From Anisakis pegreffii (Eukaryota; Nematoda; Chromadorea; Rhabditida; Anisakidae): a stretch of DNA of 64,000 nucleotides. Positions 25,377 to 41,400 of the stretch are shown piece by piece. The DNA lies in NCBI GenBank assembly GCA_035041965.1, contig JAPYMA010000261.1:17847-81846 (forward strand), read 5' to 3'. The first letter of the stretch is position 1; each line of letters opens with the position of its first letter. Under the pieces are notes generated by a model. That model worked only from the letters and a program-made list of their open reading frames with translations. It made no database searches and was not told where the DNA came from. Position numbers and translations under genes: made by a program.

Positions 25377-28084
25377 ATATAAAATTGAAAGTCGTATTGA
25401 GATTCAACGGATAAAACCGCTATCCTCCGTCATTGTGATTTATCATTAATCATCGTCAGCAATACGATATCTTCCGTATTGTTGAATCGTTTTGACAGAA
25501 GAATTTTGCAGCTCACTCAAAAAGCATTGATCGATCGGTTTTAAATAAGGCTTTTAAGTCTCCAAGTGGTTTTTGCACTAATTTCTGTGCAGATTTCTTC
25601 TCAATCCTTAAAAAAATGTTTTTGTCTAATTGTTTCAAATAATTTTCCTCTACTTATTGTGCGCTTTCCATTGTAAAATTTTCGACGAGTTTACTGGTAG
25701 TACTGGTAATAGGTGGAGCATATTACATTAGGTGGCACATATTCTCTCATATGATATCTTCACTATTGAATATGTTAAAACAATTTGTAATATGAGGGTG
25801 TTTCTGTTCGTTTTTTCAAACAGCGAAAACATCAATCTCATTCCGCTAAGACGTTCTCCTTGGTAGTACAAGAGAGTTCTCAATATTCAAACTACATTAC
25901 ATCGGTGCCACAATAGAGATGGCTTTGTCGTTCTCAGAAACATTGCAGATGTGAATTTTATGTGGTGTAATTTGGAGGCACTTTGCAAATTCTGCACGTT
26001 GTCAAGTACGTTGTAAGATGTGTGCAGCGAGTGAACTAACCGTAAATTGCTTCAAGCTCTAAGTTCTCAATCAGTTTTGAGAACTGCGGAAACACTTACA
26101 GATCCCGATAGCCCTCAACGACTTCAAAAATCCCAATGAAGATGGCTATTTTCGAGTGATTCAGGCCTCAGGATAGACCGTCTTCATCAGTATCAGTAAC
26201 GAGAATGAAACTTGACGATGGCCATACCATCTATTCGCTAATCTTTTCTGTGTTGCAATGCGATCGTTTGTTTTGTTTCCTATATTCTCTATATTGTTCC
26301 ATATTTTATTGCTTTAAGTCAATTTGTTTTATTGCTTCATTCATTTTGAAACGAACCATGCTCCGATCTAATCAAGCTCATACAACTTATCGTCCGAGTC
26401 ATGGACCACAATAAGCCTTCAAAGAATTCGACATTCATAGTCAACGAAACATTCAACGGGTAACCAAATAAAATGACATAAATAATGCGATAATATTAAG
26501 ACAAAGTACATGTTACATTATACATCAACAACCATTTACAATATTTCCGTCATAATATAAGCATAAATGATTACACATTTGGGACCAAATGTGACGACAG
26601 CTCGAAAATGTTTCGCAGTAACGATGACAGACCATAAATTCATCGTTCACTTATGTTATTGAAACCGAAAATGTTACCCAGTTAATATACATTTTCATTT
26701 TAACCACATCTTCATATTACCATACCTAATTGTTTTTTGTCTTGTTTCCGGTTATCTTCTTATGAGCAGATATCATCTTATTATTCTGATTATTATTGCA
26801 TATTCAACCGTCATCTCCCTTATCCGGCTTATATCATCGTTTCACTTGGTTTTGACGTGTATTATGTTATCAATATGACAAACAAGTAAGCAGACTGAGG
26901 AAATTTAATTATTCATGTTTTTTGCCTCTTATGCATTTGTTGTTGATCAAAGAAGACAGCCAACGCTGAGATGAGCAAAAATCGAACTGAATCCAAGAGG
27001 CAACTGGCAAATTCTCATCACCTCAACCCAAAGCCTATTCAGATCCTCCAGAATCTAGTGTGGTATTGTCGGAAACTACTTCAGCTTGGTTGAGCGTGTA
27101 GCAATTTTCAAATCAGGATTGTACGCGTAATGCTACGATAAATTTATTGGAGGGTCAATAATGAATAGTATCATTTTCAGATCTTCAACCTGTTTCATTT
27201 CGCGTTCGGGAATTCAAACCGAAATGAGAATGTTCGAAGAATCTAGTGCTCTTTCTAGTATACATCTGATGATGTATTGCAATATCGTGAGCCGAAATAG
27301 CGATGTCATTAAGTAAATGGGCGATATGGTGAACTAAAAGGGCGATATCACATTGAATCATATCGCTGATAAAATATGTGCATAACTATTGCTGCTTGGC
27401 GTATTTCGTTCGTTCGGTGATACTTTATCGCGATAGTCATTATAATTAATGACTTCTTTGAATGATTTATGCGTTCACTTAGTTCTATTCATTCGGGAGG
27501 CATACGTGTTTATGCTTATCTGAACACAGCAGACAAGCGGCATATCAATTAATTATTATATTCAACAAACAAGAATACTCACATCAACAGACAAATACTT
27601 TGAGTATGTAGACAGAAATTCACTGATTGAGATTCACTTATAACATTGCAAGGATGTGTAATCAACCGGTGACATCCTCTTCTTAAAGATATCATTTTTC
27701 ATTTCGCAATGATAAAAAATTTCGGTTTCTTTTTAAGCTCGTATGTGAAATATGTCTTGGTGGATGCGAAAATATTATGTATAAGTGTGCGATTCAACCA
27801 ATATGAGTTCATTGAGTCGTTCGTCAATTTAGCACCCTGTGAATATCCATCCGTTAATGTTACAATTTCAATGAAAATCGTCAAAGTGTTCCCTCTATCA
27901 ACCAAAAACTCAAGTAATCTTTTCCGTACAAACTCAAGCGCAACATTATTATGATAGGTGCACGAGGATAACGTCGACTCGAGCATGGCTTTAATATAAA
28001 AGATGTTCCGACGATGTTTTATGATCAATCGGATTGATCTCTAATCAGACAAATGCCATTTGATCGTATTCCCATCATTGATAA

Positions 28085-28345
28085 CATTATGGTGGTCATT
28101 ATAACTGCTGTTATCATTATTATTACTATAATTATTGTTACTTTATCATTATGATTATTAATGTTATTACTATTATTATAGCTTACATTATATGAACTTG
28201 CAACAATGATCAGAATAACAACAGTCATATTATTAATATGAATTGAGGGTATTCCTTACTTTCAGATTAACAAAAAAGTAACAATAGTAGTACCACAGAA
28301 GACAACAACAATAGTAATATTGACAATAGTAATAACAACTCTATA
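28085..28345. repeat. Degenerate triplet tract
   Basis: Imperfect ATT/GTT/ATC triplets to about 28,185, and AAC/AAT/AGT triplets from about 28,270 to 28,345. The second half looks like the complement-type tract of the first. Confidence 0.55.
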
Positions 28346-31300
28346 TGCATAATCACCGAGGACTTTGCTCATCTAACGATAAGCATACTAAATTAGGCGT
28401 AAATGACACGATAGGCATCACGATTCTGTGCATACGATTGAACGATTACGCATAATTCATTCACGAATTTACAATCGCTAATAAATCCTTCATTCTTGCA
28501 TGGGATTAGTGCAAGGCAAGCAAGCAAGGATCAAGAGTGTATCCGCGCTGTTCACAATGCGATCGTGTTATTGGCTAGTGAGACTTGATTAAATCCAAAT
28601 GCAATATGTAGTTCTAACGATGAATACTACGAACGATACTTATAATATGCTAGTTCTACTCGTAAAAGTAATCATAATCTCACTAGTAATAATGCTAATC
28701 CCAATAATCCATTATTAACAACCATAATAACGCTAGTGCACCGAATAACAATCAAAAGTGACATGCGTCCAGTGATCGGCGATAGGCTGAAGCTTGTTGT
28801 GGCGACGAACATTCAACTCTATATGTTGATATATTGTGTTGACTTTAAATCGTTTGATACAAAACGCTTTCAATTTTGATGCTTTTTCTGCAATGGTAGC
28901 TTACATAGAACGGTACAAATATATGTATATTAACTGAAACCTCATCGGTTTCGCAGCATAGAGGGGATCTGGTCAGTGCCCATCCAAACCCTTTAGTAAA
29001 TTGTAGAAATCCCTCTCGTTTCATTGTGGATTATTGCAAATTCGTTCAAATGATCACGCTGAGCTTACGAATTTACATTTTTTTTCGCTCGATTACGATC
29101 GTGCGTTGTTGACAAGCACTAAAACATGCACAAAGCATGTGATATGGACATTTTATCATGAAGTTGAGTGCATAATTCATTTAGCAGCATGTTTGCATAT
29201 TCATTATCGTTGTCTACGATTTGTTTGTTTTTGTACAAATACACTTGTTATGAAATATCACTCATGATACGAATACATACTACATACATGGATGTGTCGT
29301 TTGAATGCATGAATTGATTTCCTAATGAACTGAATTTAGGATCTAACAAAATTTCATGTTATGTTACTAGTTATCTGCCGTGTATTGTAATGATCAGATT
29401 GTTTTACTTAGAATCATTAATACTGATAGATTATTAGTGCTCATGATAAGGTTTGGTTAATGTGGTCACGATTATGTTTGAATTACTATTACTTGATAAT
29501 TCTTAGTGATGTTTAGTGGAGTTCATCTGAGCGATTGCTTACTCAATTGATTGATTAGTTGCAAACTGTATATCTGTTTATTTTGTTGCAGTTGTCCCAT
29601 CTTAAGATCAGTTCAGGCTTTCTTAGAGTATATGCATACTTAATCTTGCTGAAGCAAGACATAGAAATCATTAAAATGTTTCACCAGTATATCTCCTCAA
29701 GCTCTAACCATTGAAGATGTGGCCCTAAAACATACGATGATGAATGATTATCGGGATTTCAAACGAATCGATGCAGATCTTTGCGAAACATTTTTGAGTG
29801 ATTAATCAAAGGATGTGTCAAATTTGAAGAGAAATGGGCGTCGTTTTTATCGACAAGTCAGTTGGATGCAGTCAACAACTGACAAGCGATATGTTAATTA
29901 ATCAACACCATCTAATTAATATCATTCGATATTGTCGAGATATTAAGCAATTTGAGATAGACTGAAGACAGAATTGCGTATTGAATCTTCTACGAGTCTA
30001 TTCAGCTTTTAGTATTTGTGCTTAATCTTTTGAACCCTTCTCGCTTCATTTAAATCTCTCAATATTCAGTCACTTCATCGTCAAATGCACTTTTCTTAGT
30101 CCATATTATGTTGCATTCTGAACTTGAAAAGACTTTCTTTTGAAGTATAACGATATTTATTATTCATTTTCTCTGTTGACGTCACTATTAAGTTTTTTGA
30201 GTGAATCTGAAGGCTTTCAACTTGTCAACAAGCCAGTGTATGAAGTTGCGACAGTTGATCCAAATCGCACTTAATAATTCCAACAAATCCCCTGAAAAAA
30301 CTCGCTAAACCAGCAAATTCCATCGTTCAACGTCCGTCAAATCCATCATGAATCAAACCTGAAAAATACGAACTCAATTCGACCAGTCAAACAAACTTAT
30401 TTTACCGATTGTTCACAAAACAAATCAAACCACATAAGTCCGTTGGGAACATATCCCATGAGGATCTTCTCCTGACTATTGTTCACGTTCTCTGATAGAG
30501 TTCGTGCGAATACGTGCAAATAAGTATTACGAATATATAGATGTATATTTTTTGCAGCCACACTAACCCACTTCCAGTTCGTTGAATCTCTCGTCTTATT
30601 TATCCTAGGCTGCTAGTTGTCGTCTATGATTTATTGCCTATCATAATATGAGCAAAATACGAGTTGGATATGATTGATACGTAACACCTTCAAGTTTGAA
30701 ACGCTTCACCGAGTTGACCGCTTCCAGACAGCTCTAGAGAGCCTGCTCTAGACTTGCTTTAGACAGTTGGTGAATTGGCAGCTCGGCGCATGGATGGAAA
30801 CATCATAAACGCTCACATTTTGCATCCAGATATCCGTCATTTTGGATTTGGCTCGGTGCAAAATGTTGACTGATGATGGGAGCTGTTTGAGAAATATAAA
30901 GGTGTCTGTATGTCGCGTTGATCAAACATTGTGTGCAAGCTCTTTTGAGTGAGTTCCCATTCAGTATGGCCATTTCATCGTCTGAACCATATCTTACGAA
31001 TTCAGTGATTGCTTATTAGCTCAAACGAACTTGATTCTTCTCATTATTGCTATTCAATATTCTTGTTATCCTTGGCAAAGCTTTATGACGGAGTTGAAAA
31101 AGTAATTGGTTTGTTTTATTCTGTTAGAGTTGATAGCTCCTGTTGGTCTTAATTCCTCAAAACTATGATACAACAATGCAAAGATCACTTCGCCTGGTAA
31201 GTTTTAGTATGATATATTGTAAACAAAATTATGACGAATGCAAAGTACATTCATATTATTCGTGTAATTATCTGATAGTGAATAAACACTCGATTGAGAA

Positions 31301-34240
31301 CGGAAGCTAAGGCATTCAGTTGCAATCAAATCATACTTTCTTTACGTTCACAGAATATGTCACAATGACCAATAAGAAACAACTTGCAATATTTATTTAT
31401 GAATGTTTAAAGAATCGAGCTCTCTTTCATGAAATATAGTTGATTCTTATCTTCAACTGATAATGCTTTATATGAAGTCACGGTATCGTTCAGTAACCCA
31501 TATGAAAGCCGCAAGCGATAAGGACCGATGGATCGAATTCAACGAAGAATTTTTCCTTCATTCATGAGCATTTCCGTGCTCCATCCCATTTGTTTACTAT
31601 TTTACTCGAGTTATCCATTGAAGACACTAGATTGAAGACAATAGATAAGCATATCAATAACACCTATCACTCCTTTTATTATTGTTATGATTGCTGCTAT
31701 TATTCATATGATATCCTCAAAAGCGAAACTGCAACAATTCAGTGATGGATTTAAAGAATATTCTGGTGCAGGAAATCAAGAACAAAGGCTTGAATATGAA
31801 TTTAAATGAGTGATTATTTTATTTGCAGCAAGTAACAGAGCCGATAAACATTCATAAATCATTTATTTATTTATAACAAATAGATCTAATAATTGTTTTC
31901 GAGGTCTTCTTTTGTTTCACTCCAAAAGAATAGAGTCAAGAAACATCAAAACAATGTGTTATATGACATCGTCACATGCATGTATTTTGCATGACGCATG
32001 TAACTGTAATCAGAGAAGGCTGGATTTCGTAACAATGAATTAAGTATAAGTAAACAACTCATTACACATTGAAATCACCTAAACATGTAATCCATACCTT
32101 TGCCATGATGTTGTCTGCTTGACTTTCGCCAGTTTTTGAAAATCCCCTGAACTCGTTTCGCTCCGCAATTGTTTCACTTTCAAAATTACCTAACAACCGA
32201 ATGGAATGCTTTCCTCTAATCTCACTTCAACGTATTTCAACTGAGTAACCCATTAGGCTTTGTCTAAATGAAACCTTTTGATTATCATTGATTTCAAATT
32301 GTTTTGAAATATTTTTCCATCTTGAAACATTCTTCAATTGAACGAAAAGAGCCATTCAATTGAAAGAAGGAAGCATTTGCATTCTGTCTGAAGCAAAATC
32401 CTGCTCAGCATTCCATGCGCTAACTGACGAAAGAATGCTACGTATTGGTCATGCAATAAAGTGTGTTCATGTGTTCCTTTAAGCAGTTTCAATCATGAGG
32501 TATGGAATACTCAAGTATGTGGTATGAGTGCCTTCTTCACATCATACTCACTGCACACACACACACATGGCATTTACGTGTGAAGATTTATGTCATCAAT
32601 TTTTGGAACGGTGCGAAATTGGTGTTTAAAGCGGTGTGCTTAAGATTGAGTGCTTTAAACCTTAAGGGCATTCGCTCAGAGTCATTCAACTATCCATCAA
32701 CGAGTACACTCACTTACACCTTTCGATTCTCATATCCAAGTGCACAATTGATGGAGAGTGTTTGATTTTGAGTCACAACTTTTTCATATTTTTGGAACCA
32801 GCTAGTGCTAAGAAAGTAAAGTGTCATTTCATTTTGCTTCGCACAATTTTACTTCCACAGATTTCTTGACTGATTTTGAGATGGCCTGTTGTTGTTGTTG
32901 TTATCTTTATTGTTACCTAATAAACTTGATACTCTACTATCTACCATCAGATCATATTTGTAGCAGCCATCCACACTCACTATCAGATGTATCAAGAACA
33001 TGAGATTGTAGAGACACTTGAACTATGAGGAGAAATCTCATATGGTCAATACTTTATCGCTTCGACGAATATCCTCTCAAATTAAACACTCCCTTACAGA
33101 TGCCATAATGTTTGGTACCTGAAGTGAAGTAGAATCAAAGGCCGTGACTAAGCGTTTGAATGTGTTTTATGTCGTAATGAATTTGTTTCGCAATAGAATG
33201 GCGAAAGGTGAGATGAGGTCGCTTCGAAATTAGAATTATAATTGAAATTCAAAAATTCTACTGAAAAAGCGATTGTTTTCTCAGCTTCCCATTCAAAACT
33301 AAACTGTATCATACCGATTGCATTAAATTAGCTGTTGGTCGATTGGCTGCTGTTTGGATGACGCGAATCTTTGAAAGGCGCCGTTATCCTTTGTGTTCTA
33401 GTCAATCAGATGTGTTTTTTTAGGTAGCAATTATCATAGTTTCACATCAGTTGCTATAATAATAATAATAAATTTTTATGATATGGTCTGCGAAAATTGC
33501 TTGTCTATACGATTTTTCTTCACTAATAGCAATCCACACTGATAGTTTTCTCTTCGAATGGTTTTCGTTTGTTTATGGTTTCTCAGAAGTAATTACGATG
33601 TGATGCAAAATCGCATTTTGTTCTCTTCGCAAGTAAACTCTTGTTTTCTCAAAAGCTAAATATCTTGCCATCCGAATAGTTAATCCATATTTCTATTGAT
33701 TTTGAAGCATCTCTATAATCTTCCCAATACGTCTTTAGATTTGTGGATCTCTGGACTTAAACAGTTCAGTGTAATATTGTATGAGGGTGATCGCTCATAA
33801 TAAGCTAAGATCCACTTAACATTAAAATGTAAATGTTAACACGATATTTTGAAGTACATGGCCATTATTACAGTTGCCATTATGTTGACTGAATAAAGAG
33901 TAAATGACGAATCAATCGTTTGCTTGTCTTCATGTTATTTATCTTCAATTCGAACCTTTTTTGCAGGTATGTGGTCTGATATGACTTTCAAAATTATTGA
34001 TGATAATTGTGGAAATACCAATGATAGCGATGATAACAGTGGTAAGGATTATAGTATCAGTAGTCATCGTGAGCCACTCATGAATAGATACTATTCTTCT
34101 GCTCTGAATATTTCGTTCCTAAAGGGTCTAACCCAAAATACCATTCTCAAAAAAACACTTGACCTTCATCTCTGGGAGACTTCAGTGAAGAACGAAAGTT
34201 TCCTTTGCCTTCATTTAACCAACGAGAGGAGATATCCGTG

Positions 34241-34274
34241 ACAAATTGATCATCAGATAAAGTGATCAATTTGT
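34241..34274. repeat. 12-bp inverted repeat, 10-bp loop
   Basis: ACAAATTGATCA and its exact complement flank TCAGATAAAG. A small hairpin in otherwise unassigned sequence. Confidence 0.6.
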
Positions 34275-35357
34275 ATGTTTGGAAAAATTCTTTAGACTTC
34301 TCAAATTTCTGAACTTCTTCCGGAGCACTTTCATGTTTGCTATCCTTCAATCCCGCGGCTTCTCAAGATTTTTAGTGCCTTACAGCTCCACACTGTGTAT
34401 GTCTGTGATAATACAACAATTACGATAGATATTCTTGGTTTTTGATTTAGTCAGAGTTGCAAAACGGTCGCAAAATCGGTCGCAAAACATCATTACATCA
34501 TCAAATTCGTTTACATTATTTCATTAAGTGACATCAAATTATTTTCATTAAATTGTTAATCGAAGATATCGAAAAAACAAAATTAATCGAAGAAACAAAA
34601 TTGCACCATCAAATTATTTCGTTTCCAATCAGCTCATTAAATGATAAATTGGTTGTTCAGATGTAACAGCGAGTGAGGTAAAGTAATCAAAGATATCAGC
34701 ACTAAAATCACAGTCTCTTATCAATTTTAATATTGCACATTACTAATGATAAGATTAATGACAGGAAGTTCGTTTTCTGCAGGCCAACAATCGAAATACG
34801 AGATTGATTGATAGATAGACGTTTAGTTATGATAATATTTCAGTGACTCATCATTTTTTGTCGTGAAATTAAGTGCTCATACCGAGATGTTATTCATACC
34901 TGCCTTCCATTTATTTTTACGCATTTACTTCATGAACTTCATCTTATTCTCATGTGAAATTTTTAGCTGACTCATATTGATATTGTTAATTTGATATTAT
35001 TCGTGTGAACATCACTGCTCATGTCTGCGACAAGCTCTAAGAGTATAGAGCAGTTGCGTTATGAGCATTGCAAAATCATATGGTATCGTGAATAAGTGTG
35101 TTGAATTTATCACCTGCCGCATCTTTTACAGCCGTTATGATATCACATTACGTTTGCCAAGCTTATTCACATCATTGTTCCTCGTTCACGTTTACCCAAT
35201 GATTAATTTTATTGTCGTTCAACTGAACTGATTGCTTAATTGATGGTCTCTGACATGTGTGTCTGCAAAGAATTTACCGATTCCTCAACTCGCTAAAGTG
35301 TTGTGTCGGGAATTTCTATTGAGAAATGTAACCGTTGCGATCTTTTAAGAACATCTT

Positions 35358-35412
35358 TGTTATTATTGTTATTATTATTATTATTGTTATTATTATTATA
35401 ATTACCATTATT
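35358..35412. repeat. (ATT/GTT)n tract
   Basis: Mostly TTATTATTGTTATT units, nearly uninterrupted. Confidence 0.75.
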
Positions 35413-38400
35413 ATTATGGAGATGTTACATGTTATTGTTATTGTGATATATGATACTTTGTTGCATTTTTTGATCTGAATTTATATTCCACCAAAAGGAG
35501 ACTCATTAAGTAGTCTAAAGCCGTTTAATTACTGATTCATTTGGAGTCATGGACCTGCAATGATGTTAGCAAAAAAACGATAATAATGGAATGAAACGAC
35601 CATATTTCCTGACTAGACACAAAATGATGATCGTTATATTCAATGATGAATTACATTTTAACGAACAATTTCATTCATCTTCGAATATCCTCCTCATCAT
35701 CAGAATGAGCCATTGTTGTTATCATCGAATGGAAGCTATTTAGAAACAATTGAAAGCTTTCAGTTGATATGCTGGTTTGCAGTAGTGTTCAGTCACTTAT
35801 CGAAGCCACTATTAGGATAATTTGCCGTCACTGACGAACAGCCATCTTATAATTGATGCTGATGACGTAGGAACGCATAAAAATGATGAAAATTTCGAAA
35901 TCATAAACAAAAATTCATCATCGCTAGTCACATAAAAACACACACGCTTACACAGACATTTCGGTGTTTTCTAGTCTCAATATAAAATTCCAAAAATTAG
36001 TCGAAAAATTCAGTGAAAGAATTTTGAGATGTGACGCCGGAAGTGTTCTTTTATTCACATTTTCTTCATATATTCACATTTTCGTGTTAGAAATTTGCCT
36101 CTAACACAAACAAATTCCACATATATCAATTCCATTCTGTGTTTTCTTACTACTTGTTCGTCAATGCTCGAATTAGATGAGTCATGATGTTGATGATATA
36201 AAACAATGCAAATGTTCGATTTGTTTGGTGTTGTGTTTATGTTGTGGAATCAATCATTGTTATGCTAACATTCTATTTAGATGTTCTTAATCTAAGATAT
36301 TTATCTTAAATTTTGCACTCTCATCAAGTTGGCCTCTGCTTTTCGTGATTCGACAAACTTTGACATTATATTCGAAACTGCATCAATTTCTCATGAATCA
36401 TGAGAAAATGATTTTCCTTCATCAAACCAACTACTTCCTACATATTTATATGTGGATAACGAAATTTGATCATTTCGTTCAGTGCGTTGATCTCATTCGC
36501 AGTGATCGGATTTTCCTAGTTCAATCAAATCAATCTCATATCCCGAATCAAACAGGTGGATCGCAATTGCACAATTGTGATAAATGAATAAGAGCTTTAT
36601 CATAGGCTGCTCATCGTGCTCGATTTCAATTTCTATTCTCTATATCGAATTCTCAAAAATCAACTGAACGGGCAGTGTTATGCTTGTTACATTACGATTA
36701 CTTTTATCATTTTGCTTGTTTCAGATTTGGTAGCTATCGGATATGAGTCGTGTTTTTCACACAAAAAAAAGAACTTTCAATGTATTGATCATGCACAACA
36801 TTAGCACAATCATTACAAATTCAATTAGTTTAGGGACGAAGAATTTATTTCGAAGAGAAGACAAAGAGTGCACCGGAACGAGTGCCTAGCTCATCCAGCT
36901 CATTGTCCTGGCTTGAATAATCTCATAATTAGATTGCAAGCCTCGGAGATTCGAAAATTGTGCAGCAGATGTGGGAGAATAAATTTGATCATTAGGAACA
37001 AAAAATACGCACATTAACGACTCAGAAAAAAAAACGCCTATCGCTTATCGCTCTTTTACGGCGGATGGAATAAATTATTCAATTGTTTACTCTGTCCCTT
37101 GAGACCATTCTTCTGCTCATCAGCTCCTTCTTTCCTATATATCAATAGTGCAGCAGCACTCTGTGGTGTGTAGTTGTAGAAGGTTGCGAAATTTTTCACA
37201 TCCCAAGCCTCTCGACAAAGCAGAGGACTGAGGACAGGAAGCGAGCACTCACCTAGCGAATATGAGCATAGCAAGAAAATGTAAAATTCCCTCTTAACAA
37301 TATTCACCAAATTTCAAAAGATGACAAATTTTATTACCTATCATGCCAATGCATACGACCAATACGGTGCTTTATTGGAGCTTTGAGCGAAGTTTCTTTT
37401 TCTTATGATTTTTGAGGCATTTCCTTGACTTTTCTATCCATTTCATACATTTCATTCAACATACTTTCTGCATTTCATTCAAATATATGTTAATCGCTCA
37501 TGCAATCTGTCAAGTTCAATCTTCCACATTTTCAAATTTACATAAATATGAACCACATCCAACAATAAGCATATGCCATTGAGCGAAGCTACCAATGAAA
37601 AATCAGTTTAGCATTATTCGTGGATGATGCATCCTGCTTACATACATGTATCATCACGTATCTTTACAATTCGATGGATATTCTCTGATTGTACATGGAT
37701 TAAAGGATTAAAGCAAAATCTGCCGTCGTCTTCAATCGTCACCACATCAGTGGAAGAGCTGTTAATGGTAGATTAGTTAGCTAAGCGTCAGTTGATGATG
37801 TCAGAAGACAGCTAAGGACGATGGTTTTGCTGCACTTATACATCGAGAACGAAATGCTGATGAACGAGCATACACCCATTCGAACATTGATTAGTGACAT
37901 CGAAAAAATCTATTTTTATCTTACTGTCATCGTCAACGTTGTACTCATATCGTTGGACGAATGCTTAATGATTCATGAATGGGTTTCTTTTGCATGTTGT
38001 ATGCAGATGAGATGAATGTGATTATCCCAAATATGAACTCCTTTCCTAAATCTCTTTGTATTTGATCATAGATTCGAGAATGAATATGCTGATTGCTGAT
38101 GTAATACGATGCTAAGAAATTGATTTCTGATGTTGAATCTCAAATAATCTCGAATTCGACTTTATGAGGAATCCGATTAAAAGATAGTTTAGTACATCGT
38201 ATGCACTTAGATAACGGTTTAAGGAAAGAATCGTATGTCTGTGTTCATTTCTAATTGAATATCAGTGTTCTAGATTCACTAATCATTCTCCCAAACATTC
38301 AATTCTATTGTATGGTCGAGAAATCAAATCAGATTAACATTTGAGAATTGTGCACTCAGTATTTCGCATCGACTCAGTATCTTTCTTTCAGCTGAATCTC

Positions 38401-41400
38401 ACTCTTTCCAATTGTGCTCTGCCAAACTCATTCTTTTCCCACCACTCGCCAGTAGTATTTCTGTTCATGATACGACCAAACCCATGTTTTTTCAGTCCAT
38501 TAACTCGAAAATCTGTAACCCGGAATGACTTAGAAGGCAAAAAAATTGTACCCTTAATTCGATTGCTTCAGTTTGATTGTCTTCTTCTAACATTCCATGC
38601 AATGGCTGACACCGTTAGCATACACCGCCAAATTGTCATCTGTATGTCATTCCAACGATTACATTGATTACACGTGAAAATACGACCAATGGAACAGTTA
38701 CAATGAAATTGGGGCAGATTCATAATGGCATTTTCAATAACAGGATTACCATTTTTATGAGACCTAATAGTTCAACCAATCCGCTAGTATTGTGTTTGTT
38801 TAACGTTCCCAACGCCTCCTCTGGATCCGACTGATACATAAAATTTTCTTAACTATGTTTCTGGTTATTCATGAACAATTTTGTTTCAATTTGGAATCGT
38901 GAGAGGTTTGGTGAGGGAATTTTTAAAATTTGATCTGTGTGAGGAATGATTTTGATCTGTGAGATTTATTAATATCTGATCAGGATTCTAAAATCTGATT
39001 CAGTAAACGTTGTCCATATGAGAATTATTGTCACTGTCGTAGAGTTATTGCTATTATTATCAGATGATGGTTATCATCAGCGGACAGTGTTTGCTTATCA
39101 TGTATTCACATGGATATCGTGGTTTAACGTTGTAAGGAAATATGTTCTTGTTAGTTTCAATAGATCAAACAAGTATCATATTTCTTACCGTAGCGCAAAA
39201 TCGGCTGAAATTTTCAGATTCATGCTGAGAACATCGCTATTCTTCCGGGGTTTTGTTAGTTTGCCTTTGAAAAGTCTCTGTGTTTACCTTGATGGAGTGT
39301 TCTAGTATTTTCATTTTCTTTCTTTCATCTTCTTATGTTTTTAAGAGGATTATGTTGACTTGTTCTAACACTTGTCAAGAATGTAAATATTAGTCCAGTC
39401 ACATAGACGTCCTCTTGTAAGCTTAAGTTCTCTTGTAGGAATGATGGATCTCTTGTCGTGAATTTGCTTTCCAGATCAAAAGTTCCAGTGGTGTCAGATT
39501 GACGTTCTTCCGATGATGATGAAATTCGAAAATTCCGCAATGTACATGACTCATCATGCAATTGAACAACAACATGTAATAAGTCTAAGGAATGTAATGA
39601 CTTTGTATGCATGAAGTAGTTCACTGAAGCCTCTCTGAGTCATAGACAAAATGTAATACAATCAATTCATGATATTGATGACGACGATGTCCTCGAGACT
39701 CAACTAACTAATCTTGATGAATGCAGTAGTGTGCATCGTTCATTCATATTGCAGTTGATGTTGACCGCATGTTTTTGCCATGCTAAATTTTGCAGTGCTC
39801 TTTGAGATGTTTGATTATTTGATGTGTTATCGCAGATCTGTTTTTGTATCATCCATCGTGTTGTATGATTCGAATGCTTGCTTGCGTTAATTGAGTAAAA
39901 CTTATCGTTGTTGTTATCATTATCTCTATTGGATCTTACGGTATTTGATGAACTTATCTTCAAATATTTGTGATTCAAATGAGTTGAAATGATTTCATCG
40001 ATTCATCGTAGTCGTATAACTGCGATTCGGGGAAATTATCACGAATTCAAAACCGATCTGTTGTAAAAAGTTGTCATCCTGTATTATAGGACAAACCCGG
40101 GAATCAGTAAGTTTTGTGGTTGTATTCAGGTGATTATTCTGATTGCTCAGATGTGCAAAAGAGAAAATTTTGTCATTGTGAAGTATTTCAGCAGATTTTA
40201 TGACTGGCCAAAGTTGAGTATTGCTACTGAATGTTTTACATTCTACTGTTTTTCAAAGGAAATCTTTTGGGATGAAGTTTCCGTCGTGAATGTTAGAATT
40301 CACATTTGAATTTCAAATAAACTTTTTTTCAAACGAATACTTCATTTCATATTCTTTGAGTTGTTGGCGTGGCCATAGTCTTGCCGATACCGCTCAGCTC
40401 ATGGTTAGTTGTTCTTTATTATCATACTAGTAGTCGTTTCGAGTGCCTTCATTATCTTCGTGAAGTACCAGAAGAGTGTGGAATACAGGCGATATTGCTA
40501 ACTTATTAAATTTAATTGACTACATGATATTACTAGTTTATCCTAATCATTCGATAAGATCGATAGTTGATCCGGATCGGTGAATTGATCTCACTATTGG
40601 TTCCTCGATCCATGAATCTTTGTCCTTGACGTATCTTGGAGCGGACAGGAATAACAAAATCTGCCGGATATTGAATTCATTTTTCTCATATGAACGTTTG
40701 GATAGAATTTTCTTTGTGGAACACTCTTATGATAGATATTTCAACTGACTGATTCATTCGAATTTTTATGATGATTGCTGAGAAGACGTTTGGTTGATAG
40801 GGGAAACGAATGAGCTGCTCTGTTGGTACGGTGATGTTTTTGCGATGATCATTGAGAGTTTATGCTAAAAATATGGAAAATTTCACATTTATTCGCGATG
40901 CTTTCAGCCCATTTCGTATTCCATAATTGCTCAATGTCATATTTATGTGCGTAAAAGTCAATCAGCTGCATTCACTCACAAACACACCCAATCCTTTCTT
41001 ACATCTTATGTCGCGTCCTCCACTAGATCTTCATTTTTTCTTCACTTCTCAAATACTAATTCAAACGATCCAGTGTTGGTCAAAAAATTTTGAAAAACGT
41101 TTACGTTTTTCACTGGGAAGCATATGGTAATTTCTTTCATCTTTTGTTTGGACAAAATGAAGTTTTCCTATTAGCAACGGAGAAATTCCATTGAACCTGT
41201 CTCAGTGGACCTGTTCTGTGTTTCTTCTAAAGAAGTAAAATTAAACTTTCACATATAAACGATAAAAATATCAACTTTATCGTCGGTCGTTGTTTCAGTT
41301 GACGACTACCGGGGTGGGGTTCACAATCGGCCGAAGAGGATTTGCAATGTTTACATAAACGTTTCGTTTATATAAATGTTTATTTTTGATTTGCTATTTG

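Noticed and set aside
27188..27195. CTGTTTCA, the core motif of nematode piRNA promoters
   Set aside because: Only a few scattered copies occur in 64 kb, with no clustering, so there is no case for a piRNA cluster.
38341..38667. 108-codon open frame after a TTTCAG-containing stretch
   Set aside because: The first codon is TTG, composition is that of random AT-rich DNA, and no partner exon was found.
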